Origin: an uncultured Prevotellaceae bacterium
GTDB lineage: Bacteria; Bacteroidota; Bacteroidia; Bacteroidales; Bacteroidaceae
Length of the DNA stretch: 57,227 nucleotides
Assembly: GCA_900321425.1 (NCBI GenBank)
Contig: ONWA01000016.1
Location: forward strand, 1-57,227
Reading direction: 5' to 3'
Shown here: positions 15,013 through 23,372 of the stretch, in pieces
Layout: every line of letters begins with the position of its first letter
Numbering within the stretch: position 1 is the stretch's first letter
Position numbers and translations under genes: made by a program
Notes under the pieces: generated by a model
Told to the model about the DNA's origin: nothing
Database searches by the model: none
The model's input: only the letters and a program-made list of their open reading frames with translations

Positions 15013-15052
15013 GAAAGTCTTAAGGTTTGCAATTGAAATCCTTAAGACTTTC
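15013..15052. repeat. Perfect 13-bp inverted repeat beside the IS end
   Basis: GAAAGTCTTAAGG and CCTTAAGACTTTC surround a 14-base loop, starting eight bases after the IS right end. A second small hairpin (GAAAAGT-AGGG-ACTTTTC, 15057-15074) follows. There is no T-run on the plus strand, so terminator function is uncertain. Confidence 0.5.
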
Positions 15053-15242
15053 ACGTGAAAAGTAGGGACTTTTCAAAAAAGGCGAATTCACGCTTTGCAA
15101 TAACTTTGGGTTATTATGCGGTGAGAGAAATAGTAACTGATCATAAAGTGTATATACGGCGTATACAAAAAATGTTAAAAAAACAGCTCTTCCTCAATGA
15201 AAGTGGCCAACATGTTAGCCACATGATTTCATTTGCTCTTAG

Positions 15243-15250
15243 TACTTTTG
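15243..15250 (+). promoter_or_regulatory. Orphan -7 promoter box
   Basis: TACTTTTG in an intergenic region, 21 bases before the small frame at 15272. No substantial gene follows on this strand. Confidence 0.4.
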
Positions 15251-15271
15251 CACAAAAAAGTATAAAAGAAA

Positions 15272-15376
15272 ATGAATCAAGAATCTGCTCAGCAACCGAT
15301 TGCCTGTATAAATAAATTTAATTATATAATTAATTATATTATTTTGCCCCCTTATAGGGGCAAATATATTAAATAA
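15272..15376 (+). CDS. Doubtful 34-residue frame behind an orphan promoter
   Basis: MNQESAQQPIACINKFNY, then hydrophobic residues, to a stop. It could be the 5' stub of a lost gene, because the promoter box is good while the second half is low-complexity AT sequence. A hairpin TTTGCCCC/GGGGCAAA (15343-15364) lies inside its end. No homology is recognised. Confidence 0.2.
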   Translation: MNQESAQQPIACINKFNYIINYIILPPYRGKYIK

Positions 15377-15446
15377 TTTATTTACGCACATGAGAAATAA
15401 TCCCCACAGAGCATATCGCTTTTTCAATCGCTTCATTGCGACTCCC

Positions 15447-15917
15447 TTATTGTACGACCTTGAAACGGACGCGGAAGGTGTGCTCGTGCTCGTCCCAGTT
15501 AGTGCCGAGCATCTCGAAGCGGCCGATCTGCGAGGTGGAGCGCACATGACGCCCGATGCAGGGACAGACGTCATAGTCGCCGATGCGCACCAGTCGGATG
15601 GCGTCGCTCGCATCACTGGGCAGACGGTCGGCCGACACCTCAAGCGGCAAGTCGGCACGACTGACAGTCTCGAAGACCACCGGCAGGTCGGCATCAATCA
15701 CCTCTTGCATACGTCGCTCTATCTCCCGCTCCTCCTGTCGCGAAGGCTTATGATCGAGCAGGAACGTCATCTTACTCTTCTTACGCTCAATATGAGCATT
15801 CACACTGCGCCCACAACCGAAGAGGCGTATCATCGTCTGGTTCAAGAGGTGCTCCGCCGTGTGTGCCGGCGGAAACTCCTCCTTGTTGTGCTCGTTAAAC
15901 AGATACTCGTCGGTCAT
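15447..15917 (-). CDS. AlaX-type tRNA-editing (alanyl-tRNA editing domain) protein
   Basis: Free-standing editing domain expected to hydrolyse mischarged Ser- or Gly-tRNA(Ala). At 156 residues it matches the short AlaX-S class. The zinc site is complete: HTAEH near residue 19 and CPCIGRH (Cys and His) near 118-124. Charged helical sequence between them (KPSRQEEREIERRMQEV) is family-typical. It begins six bases after the amylase stop, so it is the last gene of the fabD-amylase-AlaX unit. Which amino acid it clears is not readable; threonyl-tRNA editing is possible but less likely. Confidence 0.82.
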   Translation of the reverse strand: MTDEYLFNEHNKEEFPPAHTAEHLLNQTMIRLFGCGRSVNAHIERKKSKMTFLLDHKPSRQEEREIERRMQEVIDADLPVVFETVSRADLPLEVSADRLPSDASDAIRLVRIGDYDVCPCIGRHVRSTSQIGRFEMLGTNWDEHEHTFRVRFKVVQ

Positions 15918-15923
15918 AGGTAT

Positions 15924-17576
15924 TTATTGCAGTTTGAGTACGACAGCATGACGGGCGGGGATATCCACATGCACGGTGCCGTCGGGCAGCAGTGCGGTGG
16001 TGAGCGTCTGACCGCTGAGCAGATCGACGAACGTAGCCTTCTGTTTCTTCGTGATCTTCAGGTAGTCGAAGGCGTGGGCGGGGATGTTCACATCGACGCT
16101 CACGTCGTGGTCCTCGAAGTTGGTCACCACGAGCAACAGCTCCTTGCCGGCCTTGCGCAAGAAGGCATACTGGCGGTAGAGGTGGCCGTTGACGTACATC
16201 AGGTCGAAGAAGGCGCCCTGACCAACGGCTTTCTCCTGTCGGGCGATGGCGAGCACCTGCTGGTAGAGGGTGTGCAGTCGCTCTTCGTCGGCAGTGAGTT
16301 GGTGGCTGTCGGCACGGCACAGCGTATCCACGCTCCAGTAGTCGAAGATGGTGGTTCGTCCGTCGTGACCGCTGAATCCCTCCTTGTCCATGCCACGCTC
16401 GCCATACTCCTGTCCGAAGTAGATCATAAAGGGGTTGGGCATCATGAGCACGTTGGCGATGAAGGCGGGCACGCCGCGCAGACCATTGGCAGCGAAGAAG
16501 TCGCTGGCGATGCGCTGCTCGTCGTGGTTCTCAAGGAAGTAGAGCATATGGTCGCGGATATCGTCGGTCTTCTGCCATGCCGCAGTGATGGCACCTGCGG
16601 GTCGGTGACCGCAGATGACGTCGCGCATGGTGTCGTACATCCCCACCTTGTCGTAGAGCCAGTCGAAACCAGCAGCGATATAGTTGCGATACTCGCCCGG
16701 GTTGTACACCTCGCCGATGAAGACAATCTTCTTATGGCGACGCTTCACCTCGGCGGTGGCATACGACCAGAAGGCAGCAGGCACCATCTCCGCCATGTCG
16801 CAGCGGAAACCGTCGATGCCCTTCGATGCCCAGAAGAGGAGAATGTCAGTCATCTTCCGCCAGGTGTCGGGAACGGGTGTGAAGTGGCCTACGCCACCGG
16901 CATAGTAGTCCACGCCGTAGTTGAGCTTCACCGTCTCGTACCAGTCGTTCCTGCCCGGCGCATTGTGGAAGCAGTCGTTACCCGTCGCCTTGGCAGGCTC
17001 CTCCTCGTAGGGCTCTGCAGCCCCGCCGTAGAGATCGAAGTAGGGAGCGAAGCGCTGCCCGGGACAGTAGTAGAAGTTGTTCTGCTGTGGCTCGAAGCCC
17101 ATCTGTGGGTTGTCGTCCTCGCCCAGGTCGCGTACTCCCTCGGGCTTGCAGATGGAGTGATACTGTCGCGCCACGTGGTTAGGCACGAAGTCGATGATTA
17201 CCTTCAGACCAGCGTCGTGGGTACGCTTCACCAGCGCCTCGAACTCATCCATCCTGTGCGCCACGTCGCCAGCCAGGTCGGGATCCACGTCGTAGTAGTC
17301 GGTGATGGCATAAGGCGATCCTGCCCTACCCTTGACGATGGCGGGGTGGTTCACGGGGATGCCGTAGGCGGAGTAGTCGGTCTGGGTGGCATGACGGATG
17401 ATGCCGGTATACCACACGTGCGAGATGCCCATCGCCCTGAGGCTGTTCAACACTTCGGGCGTGAAATCGCCCATCTTACCACAACCATTTTCGGCAATCG
17501 TGCCGTACTCTTTACGAGTCGTCTGACGATTGCCGAAAAGTCGTGTAAAAATCTGGTAAATGATGACTTTCTCCAT
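15924..17576 (-). CDS. Cytoplasmic GH13 alpha-amylase-family enzyme
   Basis: Hydrolyses or rearranges alpha-1,4-glucans inside the cell; no signal peptide is present (MEKVIIYQIFTRLFG). At 550 residues it has the four GH13 regions: DFVPNHVAR, GFRCDMAEM with nucleophile D260, FIGEVYNPG with acid/base E289, and LENHDEQR with D352. The C-terminal beta domain (about 455-550) ends in DIPARHAVVLKL. Start codon and fabD stop are two bases apart, so translation may be coupled. A role in glycogen or imported maltodextrin breakdown is likely. It differs from the secreted amylase at the window end. Confidence 0.9.
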   Translation of the reverse strand: MEKVIIYQIFTRLFGNRQTTRKEYGTIAENGCGKMGDFTPEVLNSLRAMGISHVWYTGIIRHATQTDYSAYGIPVNHPAIVKGRAGSPYAITDYYDVDPDLAGDVAHRMDEFEALVKRTHDAGLKVIIDFVPNHVARQYHSICKPEGVRDLGEDDNPQMGFEPQQNNFYYCPGQRFAPYFDLYGGAAEPYEEEPAKATGNDCFHNAPGRNDWYETVKLNYGVDYYAGGVGHFTPVPDTWRKMTDILLFWASKGIDGFRCDMAEMVPAAFWSYATAEVKRRHKKIVFIGEVYNPGEYRNYIAAGFDWLYDKVGMYDTMRDVICGHRPAGAITAAWQKTDDIRDHMLYFLENHDEQRIASDFFAANGLRGVPAFIANVLMMPNPFMIYFGQEYGERGMDKEGFSGHDGRTTIFDYWSVDTLCRADSHQLTADEERLHTLYQQVLAIARQEKAVGQGAFFDLMYVNGHLYRQYAFLRKAGKELLLVVTNFEDHDVSVDVNIPAHAFDYLKITKKQKATFVDLLSGQTLTTALLPDGTVHVDIPARHAVVLKLQ

Positions 17577-17578
17577 AT

Positions 17579-18466
17579 TTATACGATAGGGTGTACGGAT
17601 ACGCCGCGATCAATCTTCTTAATCATGCCCTGTAGCGCCTTGCCCGGTCCGCACTCGGTGAAGTCGTCGGCACCGTCGGCAATCATATTCTGCACGCACT
17701 GTGTCCAGCGCACGGAACTGGTCAGCTGGGCAATGAGGTTGGTCTTGATCTCTGCGGGGTCGGTATGAGGCTTGCCGTCCACATTCTGATAGATGGGACA
17801 AGCGGGAGTCTTGAACTCCGTCTTCTCGATGGCAGCCTGCAGCTCGTCCTTGGCGGGCTGCATCAGTGGTGAGTGGAACGCACCGCCTACCTTCAGGATC
17901 AGTGCACGCAGGGCACCGGCCTCAGTGAGTTTCTCGCAAGCCTCCTTGATGGCCTCCACATTTCCGCTGATCACCACCTGACCGGGGTTGTTGTAGTTGG
18001 CACATACACAGATATGGCCCTCACGATGGATGGTGGCACAGATTTCCTCCACCTGCTCGTCGGCCAAGCCGATGATGGCAGCCATCGTAGAAGGAGCCTT
18101 CTCGCAAGCCTTCTGCATCGCCATCGCACGGGCATATACCAGACGCAGACCGTCCTCGAACGACAGGGCACCGGCAGCTACAAGGGCAGAGAATTCACCC
18201 AGGGAGTGACCAGCTACCATCGCGGGCTGGAAGGCATCGCCCAGACAGATGGCCGAGATGACGCTGTGAAGGAAGACGGCAGGCTGTGTCACCTTTGTCT
18301 GCTTCAGATCGTCGTCAGTACCCTCGAACATAATGTCGGTAATGCGATAACCCAGAATATCGTTAGCTTTCTCAAAAAGTTCTTTTGCTGTTGGATTGTT
18401 GTCGTACAGGTCCTTGCCCATACCTACGAATTGTGCTCCCTGACCGGGAAATACAAATGCTTTCAT
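17579..18466 (-). CDS. fabD: Malonyl-CoA:ACP transacylase
   Basis: Moves malonyl groups from CoA to acyl carrier protein for fatty-acid synthesis. At 295 residues it has the normal length. It starts MKAFVFPGQGAQFVGMGKDL (substrate loop GQGAQ). The catalytic serine is S88 in AGHSLGEFSALVAAG, and the partner histidine lies in GGAFHSPLM near residue 197. The C-terminal QNVDGKP and SSVRWTQ segments are canonical. No other fatty-acid genes are near; instead it heads a unit with amylase and AlaX. Two direct repeats lie in the 90-base gap upstream. Confidence 0.95.
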   Translation of the reverse strand: MKAFVFPGQGAQFVGMGKDLYDNNPTAKELFEKANDILGYRITDIMFEGTDDDLKQTKVTQPAVFLHSVISAICLGDAFQPAMVAGHSLGEFSALVAAGALSFEDGLRLVYARAMAMQKACEKAPSTMAAIIGLADEQVEEICATIHREGHICVCANYNNPGQVVISGNVEAIKEACEKLTEAGALRALILKVGGAFHSPLMQPAKDELQAAIEKTEFKTPACPIYQNVDGKPHTDPAEIKTNLIAQLTSSVRWTQCVQNMIADGADDFTECGPGKALQGMIKKIDRGVSVHPIV

Positions 18467-18499
18467 GTCTTTTTCTTTTATATCAATTATAATACCTTA

Positions 18500-18535
18500 T
18501 TATCCTATGATACTATTTTATTTATCCTATGATAC
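18500..18535. repeat. Two 14-bp direct repeats 22 bp apart, upstream of fabD
   Basis: TTATCCTATGATAC occurs at 18500-18513 and exactly at 18522-18535, in the gap between the kinase stop and the fabD start. Spacing of two helical turns suggests paired sites for a regulator of fabD. No TAnnTTTG box is seen here. Confidence 0.55.
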
Positions 18536-18556
18536 GAATCAGTTCGCCTGCGGATT

Positions 18557-19690
18557 CTACTTCTTCAGGGGGAGGAGCACGCTGAATGTCGAGCCGTCGC
18601 CCTCTACAGAATCCACCATCACGTCGCCACCATTTTTACGGGCGAAGTCGGCACACAGTTGCAGACCCAGTCCCGAGCCTTCTTCCCCACCCGTGCCGTA
18701 GGTGGTCTCTCCTTTCTTGAAGATGGATGCCAGACGGTCGGCCGCGATACCCACGCCATGGTCGCGCACACTGATCACTGCCATATCGTCATCATGCTTC
18801 GCCACCGTAATCTCAATCGTGGAATTCTCCGGCGAGAACTTGATGGCGTTCGACATGAAGTTGCGGACGATGGTCTTCAGCATATCATTATCTGCCCGTA
18901 CGGTGAGTTTCGCACCCGAGTACGACAGTTTGATTTTCTTCGTGGCAGCAATCATCTCGAAGATATCCACCACACCGGGGATGATATCATCCAGTTCAAG
19001 ATCCTGCGTCATCACATTGAGACGGCCCGTCTGACTCTTCGTCCACTTCAACAGGTTGTCGAGCAGGTCGTGTACTTCCTCCGACTCCTTGTTAGCCTTG
19101 TCAATCAATTCGAATATCTCCTCACCTACAACATCCGGTGAGATGGTCTGCACCGCAAGGTTCAGCACCATACGGATGCTCGCCATCGGTGAGCGCAGGT
19201 CGTGGGCGATGACAGAATACATTTTGTCGCGGTTGGTCAGTGTGGCACGCAGCTCCGCATTCTGCTCCTCAATAATACGCTTGGCAGCCACCAAGGATAT
19301 CTGCTGGTTCACACGCATCACCAACTCCTCCTTATTAAACGGTTTGGTGAGGAAGTCATTGGCACCCACCTGAAAGCCTTTCACCAGATCGCCGGGCGTA
19401 TTCAGCGCCGTCAGGAAGATGATGGGGATATCTTTTGTTTCCGGATTCTGCTTCAGGACAGTTGCCGTATCATAACCGTTCATCTCGGGCATCATCACGT
19501 CGAGAAGAATCAAATCCGGTTTCTCCGACTTTGCCAATTCAATACACACCACACCATTATTGGCCGTACAAATCTGAAAGCCTTCCTTCTGGAGGAGGAT
19601 CTTCAATAGTAAGACGTTGCTGACCACATCGTCAACAATCAGCACCTTATAATCACTGTGGTTGATTTTTGATTCTAAAGCATTCTCCAT
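18557..19690 (-). CDS. Hybrid regulator: receiver followed by histidine kinase
   Basis: Cytoplasmic REC-HisKA-HATPase protein of 377 residues. The receiver (about 14-130) has LIVDDVVSNVLL, phosphorylatable Asp in LILLDVMMPEMNG, and LTKPFN. The kinase has the H-box MYSVIAHDLRSPMASI near 185, N box NFMSNAIKFSP, DHGVGI, and GSGLGLQLC. All key residues are present. With REC first it may take phosphate from another kinase and change its own kinase output. The start at 19690 replaces a longer in-frame ATG at 19729, because the minus-strand promoter box (19716-19723) lies inside the longer frame. Confidence 0.9.
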   Translation of the reverse strand: MENALESKINHSDYKVLIVDDVVSNVLLLKILLQKEGFQICTANNGVVCIELAKSEKPDLILLDVMMPEMNGYDTATVLKQNPETKDIPIIFLTALNTPGDLVKGFQVGANDFLTKPFNKEELVMRVNQQISLVAAKRIIEEQNAELRATLTNRDKMYSVIAHDLRSPMASIRMVLNLAVQTISPDVVGEEIFELIDKANKESEEVHDLLDNLLKWTKSQTGRLNVMTQDLELDDIIPGVVDIFEMIAATKKIKLSYSGAKLTVRADNDMLKTIVRNFMSNAIKFSPENSTIEITVAKHDDDMAVISVRDHGVGIAADRLASIFKKGETTYGTGGEEGSGLGLQLCADFARKNGGDVMVDSVEGDGSTFSVLLPLKK

Positions 19691-19715
19691 ACATTCATAT
19701 TTTGAATTGGCTCTG

Positions 19716-19723
19716 CAAAAGTA
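19716..19723 (-). promoter_or_regulatory. -7 promoter box of the REC-first kinase
   Basis: TACTTTTG on the minus strand, 25 bases before the chosen start at 19690. Confidence 0.65.
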
Positions 19724-19724
19724 A

Positions 19725-19755
19725 TGCAATAATTTGGAATTGCCAAATTATTGCA
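19725..19755. promoter_or_regulatory. 31-bp perfect inverted repeat over the kinase promoter
   Basis: TGCAATAATTTGG and CCAAATTATTGCA face each other across a five-base centre. The repeat begins one base from the -7 box and covers the whole -33 region. It may be an operator, a terminator for uxaC (which ends 36 bases upstream on the same strand), or both. Confidence 0.6.
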
Positions 19756-19790
19756 TTAGTTTTCTTCGTTTTATGCCATTACAAGCCGTA

Positions 19791-21200
19791 TTAATAGAAC
19801 TTAAAGTATCTCTTTGCGTTGTTATAAGAGATATCTTCTACCATTCTACCCAGCACTTCCATATCGCATGGCAGCAGGCCTTTCTCCACGTCGTTACCCA
19901 GGATATTGCAGAGGATACGACGAAAATACTCATGACGAGGATAGCTCAGGAACGAACGGCTGTCGGTCAGCATTCCTACGAAACGGCTCAGCAGACCCAG
20001 CACACTCAGGGCGTTCATCTGACGGATCATACCATCCATCTGGTCGTTGAACCACCATCCGCTACCAAACTGAATCTTTCCAGGCTCACCACCTTGGAAG
20101 TTACCCAGCATCGTAGCGATGACCTCGTTGGCGCATGGGTTCAGAGTGTACAGGATAGTACGTGTCAGTTTACCCTCGTTATTCAGCTTATTGAGGAACT
20201 TCGACATGGCTTTGGCAGTATTGAATTCACCGATAGAGTCGAAACCAGTATCGGCACCCAGTTGGTTGTACATCTTCGTATTGTTGTTACGGATAGCACC
20301 ATAGTGGAACTGCTGTGTCCAGTCGGCATCGGCATCCATCTCAGCCATCACAGTGAGGAAGCAGTTCTTGTACTGACGGGTCTCAAGGTTAGAGAGCTGC
20401 TGTCCGCGCATCGCCTTCTCGAAGATAGTCTCAATCTGACTGTCGGTATACTCCTCATCGTAGAACTCCTCGATACCGTGGTCAGAGAGCTTACAACCGT
20501 TGGCAGCAAAGAAGTCATGACGCTTCTTCAGAGCATCCACCATGTCAGCAAACTTCGTGATGGTTACACCACTCACCTGCTCCAGCTGGTGTACATAGGC
20601 GGCAAACTCAGGAGCCTCAATGTTCATCGCCTTGTCAGGACGCCATGCAGGAATCATGATAGGATCATCGGCAGCCTTGTTGGCCTTGTACTCGATATGA
20701 TTATGCAGATCGTCAACAGGGTCGTCGGTGGTGCACACGCACTCTACATGGTAATGCTTCATCAGACCACGAGCGGTGAAGTTCGGATCGTTGGCCAGTT
20801 TCTCATTACACTCATCGAAAATCTCACGGGCCGTCTTAGGAGAAAGCAGCTTCTCGATACCGAAAGCGGTCTTCAACTCCAGATGTGTCCAGTGATACAA
20901 TGGGTTACGGAAAGTATAAGGAACGGTCTCTGCCCACTTCTCGAACTTCTCCCAGTCGCTGGTATCCTTACCGGTACAGAAGCGCTCGTCGACACCGTTG
21001 GTACGCATGGCACGCCATTTGTAGTGATCGCCACCCAGCCAGAGCTCAGTAATGCTCTTGAACTTGTGATCCTTAGCCACCATCTCGGGAATCAGGTGAC
21101 AGTGATAGTCGATGATAGGCATCTTTGCAGCATGCTCATGATAAAGTTTCTGTGCCACTTCAGTATCCAAAACGAAGTTGGCGTCATTGAATTGTTTCAT
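19791..21200 (-). CDS. uxaC: Glucuronate (uronate) isomerase
   Basis: Converts D-glucuronate to D-fructuronate and galacturonate to tagaturonate, the entry step of uronate breakdown in the cytoplasm. At 469 residues it has the family length. Recognisable stretches include the N-terminal metal-site PIIDYHCHLIPEMVAKD, TDDPVDDLHNH, GWWFNDQMDGM, and the closing GMLTDSRSFLSYPRHEYFRR. It stands alone here with its own promoter; no uxaA/uxaB partners are in the window. Uronates in this group usually come from pectin or glucuronoxylan. Confidence 0.96.
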   Translation of the reverse strand: MKQFNDANFVLDTEVAQKLYHEHAAKMPIIDYHCHLIPEMVAKDHKFKSITELWLGGDHYKWRAMRTNGVDERFCTGKDTSDWEKFEKWAETVPYTFRNPLYHWTHLELKTAFGIEKLLSPKTAREIFDECNEKLANDPNFTARGLMKHYHVECVCTTDDPVDDLHNHIEYKANKAADDPIMIPAWRPDKAMNIEAPEFAAYVHQLEQVSGVTITKFADMVDALKKRHDFFAANGCKLSDHGIEEFYDEEYTDSQIETIFEKAMRGQQLSNLETRQYKNCFLTVMAEMDADADWTQQFHYGAIRNNNTKMYNQLGADTGFDSIGEFNTAKAMSKFLNKLNNEGKLTRTILYTLNPCANEVIATMLGNFQGGEPGKIQFGSGWWFNDQMDGMIRQMNALSVLGLLSRFVGMLTDSRSFLSYPRHEYFRRILCNILGNDVEKGLLPCDMEVLGRMVEDISYNNAKRYFKFY

Positions 21201-21242
21201 AATCGATTATTGCTTTTAAGTGATAATTATTTCTCGTGCTTG

Positions 21243-21250
21243 CAAAGATA
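21243..21250 (-). promoter_or_regulatory. -7 promoter box of uxaC
   Basis: TATCTTTG on the minus strand, 42 bases before the uxaC start. Confidence 0.65.
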
Positions 21251-21365
21251 ATGAAAAGAATCCACACACGAGCAACATTCTCCTAAAAATGAAGAAAAAT
21301 TAACGGTTGCACCCCTCCAACCAGATTTTATCGCACGGTTTTTTGGTTGTCTCAGGTTTATTCCC

Positions 21366-21373
21366 TAACTTTG
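21366..21373 (+). promoter_or_regulatory. -7 promoter box of the asparaginase gene
   Basis: TAACTTTG, 17 bases before the ATG at 21391. It excludes the in-frame ATG at 21307 as the start from this promoter. Confidence 0.65.
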
Positions 21374-21390
21374 CACCAAACACCATTACC

Positions 21391-22419
21391 ATGCAAAGCA
21401 AAGTACTTCTTATCTATACCGGTGGGACGATTGGCATGAACCGTAACCCACAGACGGGAGCCCTGGAGCCGTTTGACTTCGAGCAACTGCTCGATCATGT
21501 GCCGGAACTGCAACAGTTTGATACGCAGATTTCCACCTACCAGTTTAATCCGCCTATCGACTCGAGTGATATGTCGCCCAGAATGTGGACGGAGTTGTCG
21601 CATGTCATCAGCGACCACTATGACGAGTACGACGGTTTTGTAGTGTTGCATGGCACCGACACGATGGCTTTTACCGCTTCAGCCCTCTCCTATATGCTGG
21701 AGAACCTGACGAAGCCCGTCATCTTCACCGGCTCACAGTTGCCCATCGGACAGTTGCGTACCGACGGCAAGGAAAATCTCATCACAGCGGTGGAAATAGC
21801 GGCAGCAAAGGATGACCTCGGACATGCACGAGTGCCTGAGGTGGGTATCTACTTCAATAGTCATCTGTTGCGCGGCAACCGCACCACCAAGCAGAGTGCC
21901 GACGAGTTTAATGCGTTCGAATCGTTCAACTACCCCCATCTGGTGGACGCAGGCGTCAACATCACATATCACGACGAACGCATCCTTAAGCCCGACTTCA
22001 GCAAACCCATGAAGCCGCATTTCCGGTTGGATAACAATGTTATTATCTTCTCGCTGTTCCCCGGCATTCGTGAGGACTTGATACGACACATCATCCACAC
22101 CCCCAACCTCAAAGCGATTGTCATGCGCACCTTCGGGTCGGGCAATGCCCCTCAGTCGCCCTGGCTACTAAAGGCACTCAAAGAAGGCACTCGCAACGGA
22201 AAAGTGATTGTAAATATCAGTCAGTGTCTGCAGGGACAAGTGGAGATGTCGCGCTACGGCACTGGCTATCATTTGCAGGAAGCGGGGGTCACCAGCGGTT
22301 TCGACTCCACCGTGGAGAGTGCCGTCACCAAACTCATGTTTCTCCAGTCGCATTTCGACGACCCCGACGAGATACGCCGACGGATGACACAGTCTATCCG
22401 CGGAGAAATCACGGTATAA
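21391..22419 (+). CDS. ansA: Type I (cytoplasmic) L-asparaginase
   Basis: Hydrolyses asparagine to aspartate and ammonia. At 342 residues it starts MQSKVLLIYTGGTIGM, with the nucleophile threonine in the TGGTIG box right at the N-terminus as expected for a mature cytoplasmic enzyme. The second signature FVVLHGTDTMAFTASAL holds the catalytic Thr-Asp pair. The C-terminal domain continues MRTFGSGNAPQ and NISQCLQGQVEM. The longer frame from 21307 would add 28 residues without family resemblance and lies partly upstream of the promoter. It converges with the EEP gene with a two-base gap and no visible terminator. Confidence 0.93.
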   Translation: MQSKVLLIYTGGTIGMNRNPQTGALEPFDFEQLLDHVPELQQFDTQISTYQFNPPIDSSDMSPRMWTELSHVISDHYDEYDGFVVLHGTDTMAFTASALSYMLENLTKPVIFTGSQLPIGQLRTDGKENLITAVEIAAAKDDLGHARVPEVGIYFNSHLLRGNRTTKQSADEFNAFESFNYPHLVDAGVNITYHDERILKPDFSKPMKPHFRLDNNVIIFSLFPGIREDLIRHIIHTPNLKAIVMRTFGSGNAPQSPWLLKALKEGTRNGKVIVNISQCLQGQVEMSRYGTGYHLQEAGVTSGFDSTVESAVTKLMFLQSHFDDPDEIRRRMTQSIRGEITV

Positions 22420-22421
22420 GA

Positions 22422-23366
22422 CTACCAACGGAAACGGGCGACAAGCGGCAGATGATCGCTGAAACCACGCTGATAACGATAGCCATTGAAGGTACGTAGT
22501 GGTTTCACTCCACCGTACATCTTATCTTCCTCCAACAGAAACGGAGCATCGTTGATATAGGTCTGTCCGACCTTATCGAGCAATGCTGCACTTATCAAGA
22601 TATGGTCGATACTCTCCCAGCGCCCTTGATAACGATAGGTCGCCAACACGCGTTCACGACGTTTGGCACTCGCTGCACGAAGACCTTTCGCCTCAGCAGT
22701 GATGTTATGAAGTCCCTGCTGTTCCAGATAGCGGAGGGCTGGGGAGCTGGCATAGTCGTTGAAGTCGCCAGCCACCATCACCTTCGCATCCTTCGGTAAG
22801 CCTCTGACAACATCGGCCAGACGATCGACCACCAACCGACGGTTGGGCCGTGTCTCCTTCTCACCACCGTAACGGCTGGGGGCATGCACAACAAAGACAT
22901 GAAGCGTGTCGCCGCTCATCACCTCTCCTTGTACATATAGGATATCCCGTGTGGGACGCATACCCGCCAAAGGGGTGATCTCTAAATACTCATAGCAGAT
23001 CGGACGGAAGGAAAAGGGCTGATAGAGCAAGGCGACATCAATGCCACGGACATCGGGCGACTCAGTCATCAGATACTCATAGCCGGCATTCTTCAGTAAC
23101 GAACGCCGCGTCAAATCATGGAGGCAAGAGTCGTTCTCCACCTCCACCAGTGCCACCAAATCGGGCAGTCCTTCCTCCTGACAAGAAAGAATCTCCTGTC
23201 CGATATGGTTCAGTTTTCGCCAATATCGGACAGGAGACCAATGACGTTGTCCATCGGGCAGCCACTCTGTATCCTGCTTAAGGGAATCGTGCTTACAGTC
23301 AAACAGATTCTCACAGTTCAACTCCACAAGGGTGAACCAGGAGACGAGCAGCAGGGCGAGGGACAT
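22422..23366 (-). CDS. Endonuclease/exonuclease/phosphatase-family protein, exported type
   Basis: At 314 residues it begins with a hydrophobic segment (MSLALLLVSWFTLVELNC). Two readings are possible: a short signal peptide followed by the domain, or the domain itself starting at FTLVELNCENLFD. EEP motifs are VALVEVENDS (metal Glu), VVHAPSRYGG, VAGDFNDYASSPALR and FSDHLPLVARF. It resembles Bacteroidales proteins annotated as endonucleases, but the substrate is unknown. It is the last gene of the LysM-PorT-POT unit, six bases behind the transporter. Confidence 0.85.
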   Translation of the reverse strand: MSLALLLVSWFTLVELNCENLFDCKHDSLKQDTEWLPDGQRHWSPVRYWRKLNHIGQEILSCQEEGLPDLVALVEVENDSCLHDLTRRSLLKNAGYEYLMTESPDVRGIDVALLYQPFSFRPICYEYLEITPLAGMRPTRDILYVQGEVMSGDTLHVFVVHAPSRYGGEKETRPNRRLVVDRLADVVRGLPKDAKVMVAGDFNDYASSPALRYLEQQGLHNITAEAKGLRAASAKRRERVLATYRYQGRWESIDHILISAALLDKVGQTYINDAPFLLEEDKMYGGVKPLRTFNGYRYQRGFSDHLPLVARFRW

Positions 23367-23372
23367 CAGACA

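Noticed and set aside
15390-17768. 792-residue open frame on the plus strand
   Set aside because: It is the antisense of the AlaX, amylase and fabD genes, which have full catalytic motifs on the minus strand. Its own translation is His/Val/Leu-rich without motifs.
19734-21251. 505-residue open frame on the plus strand
   Set aside because: Antisense of uxaC, whose minus-strand product is unmistakable.
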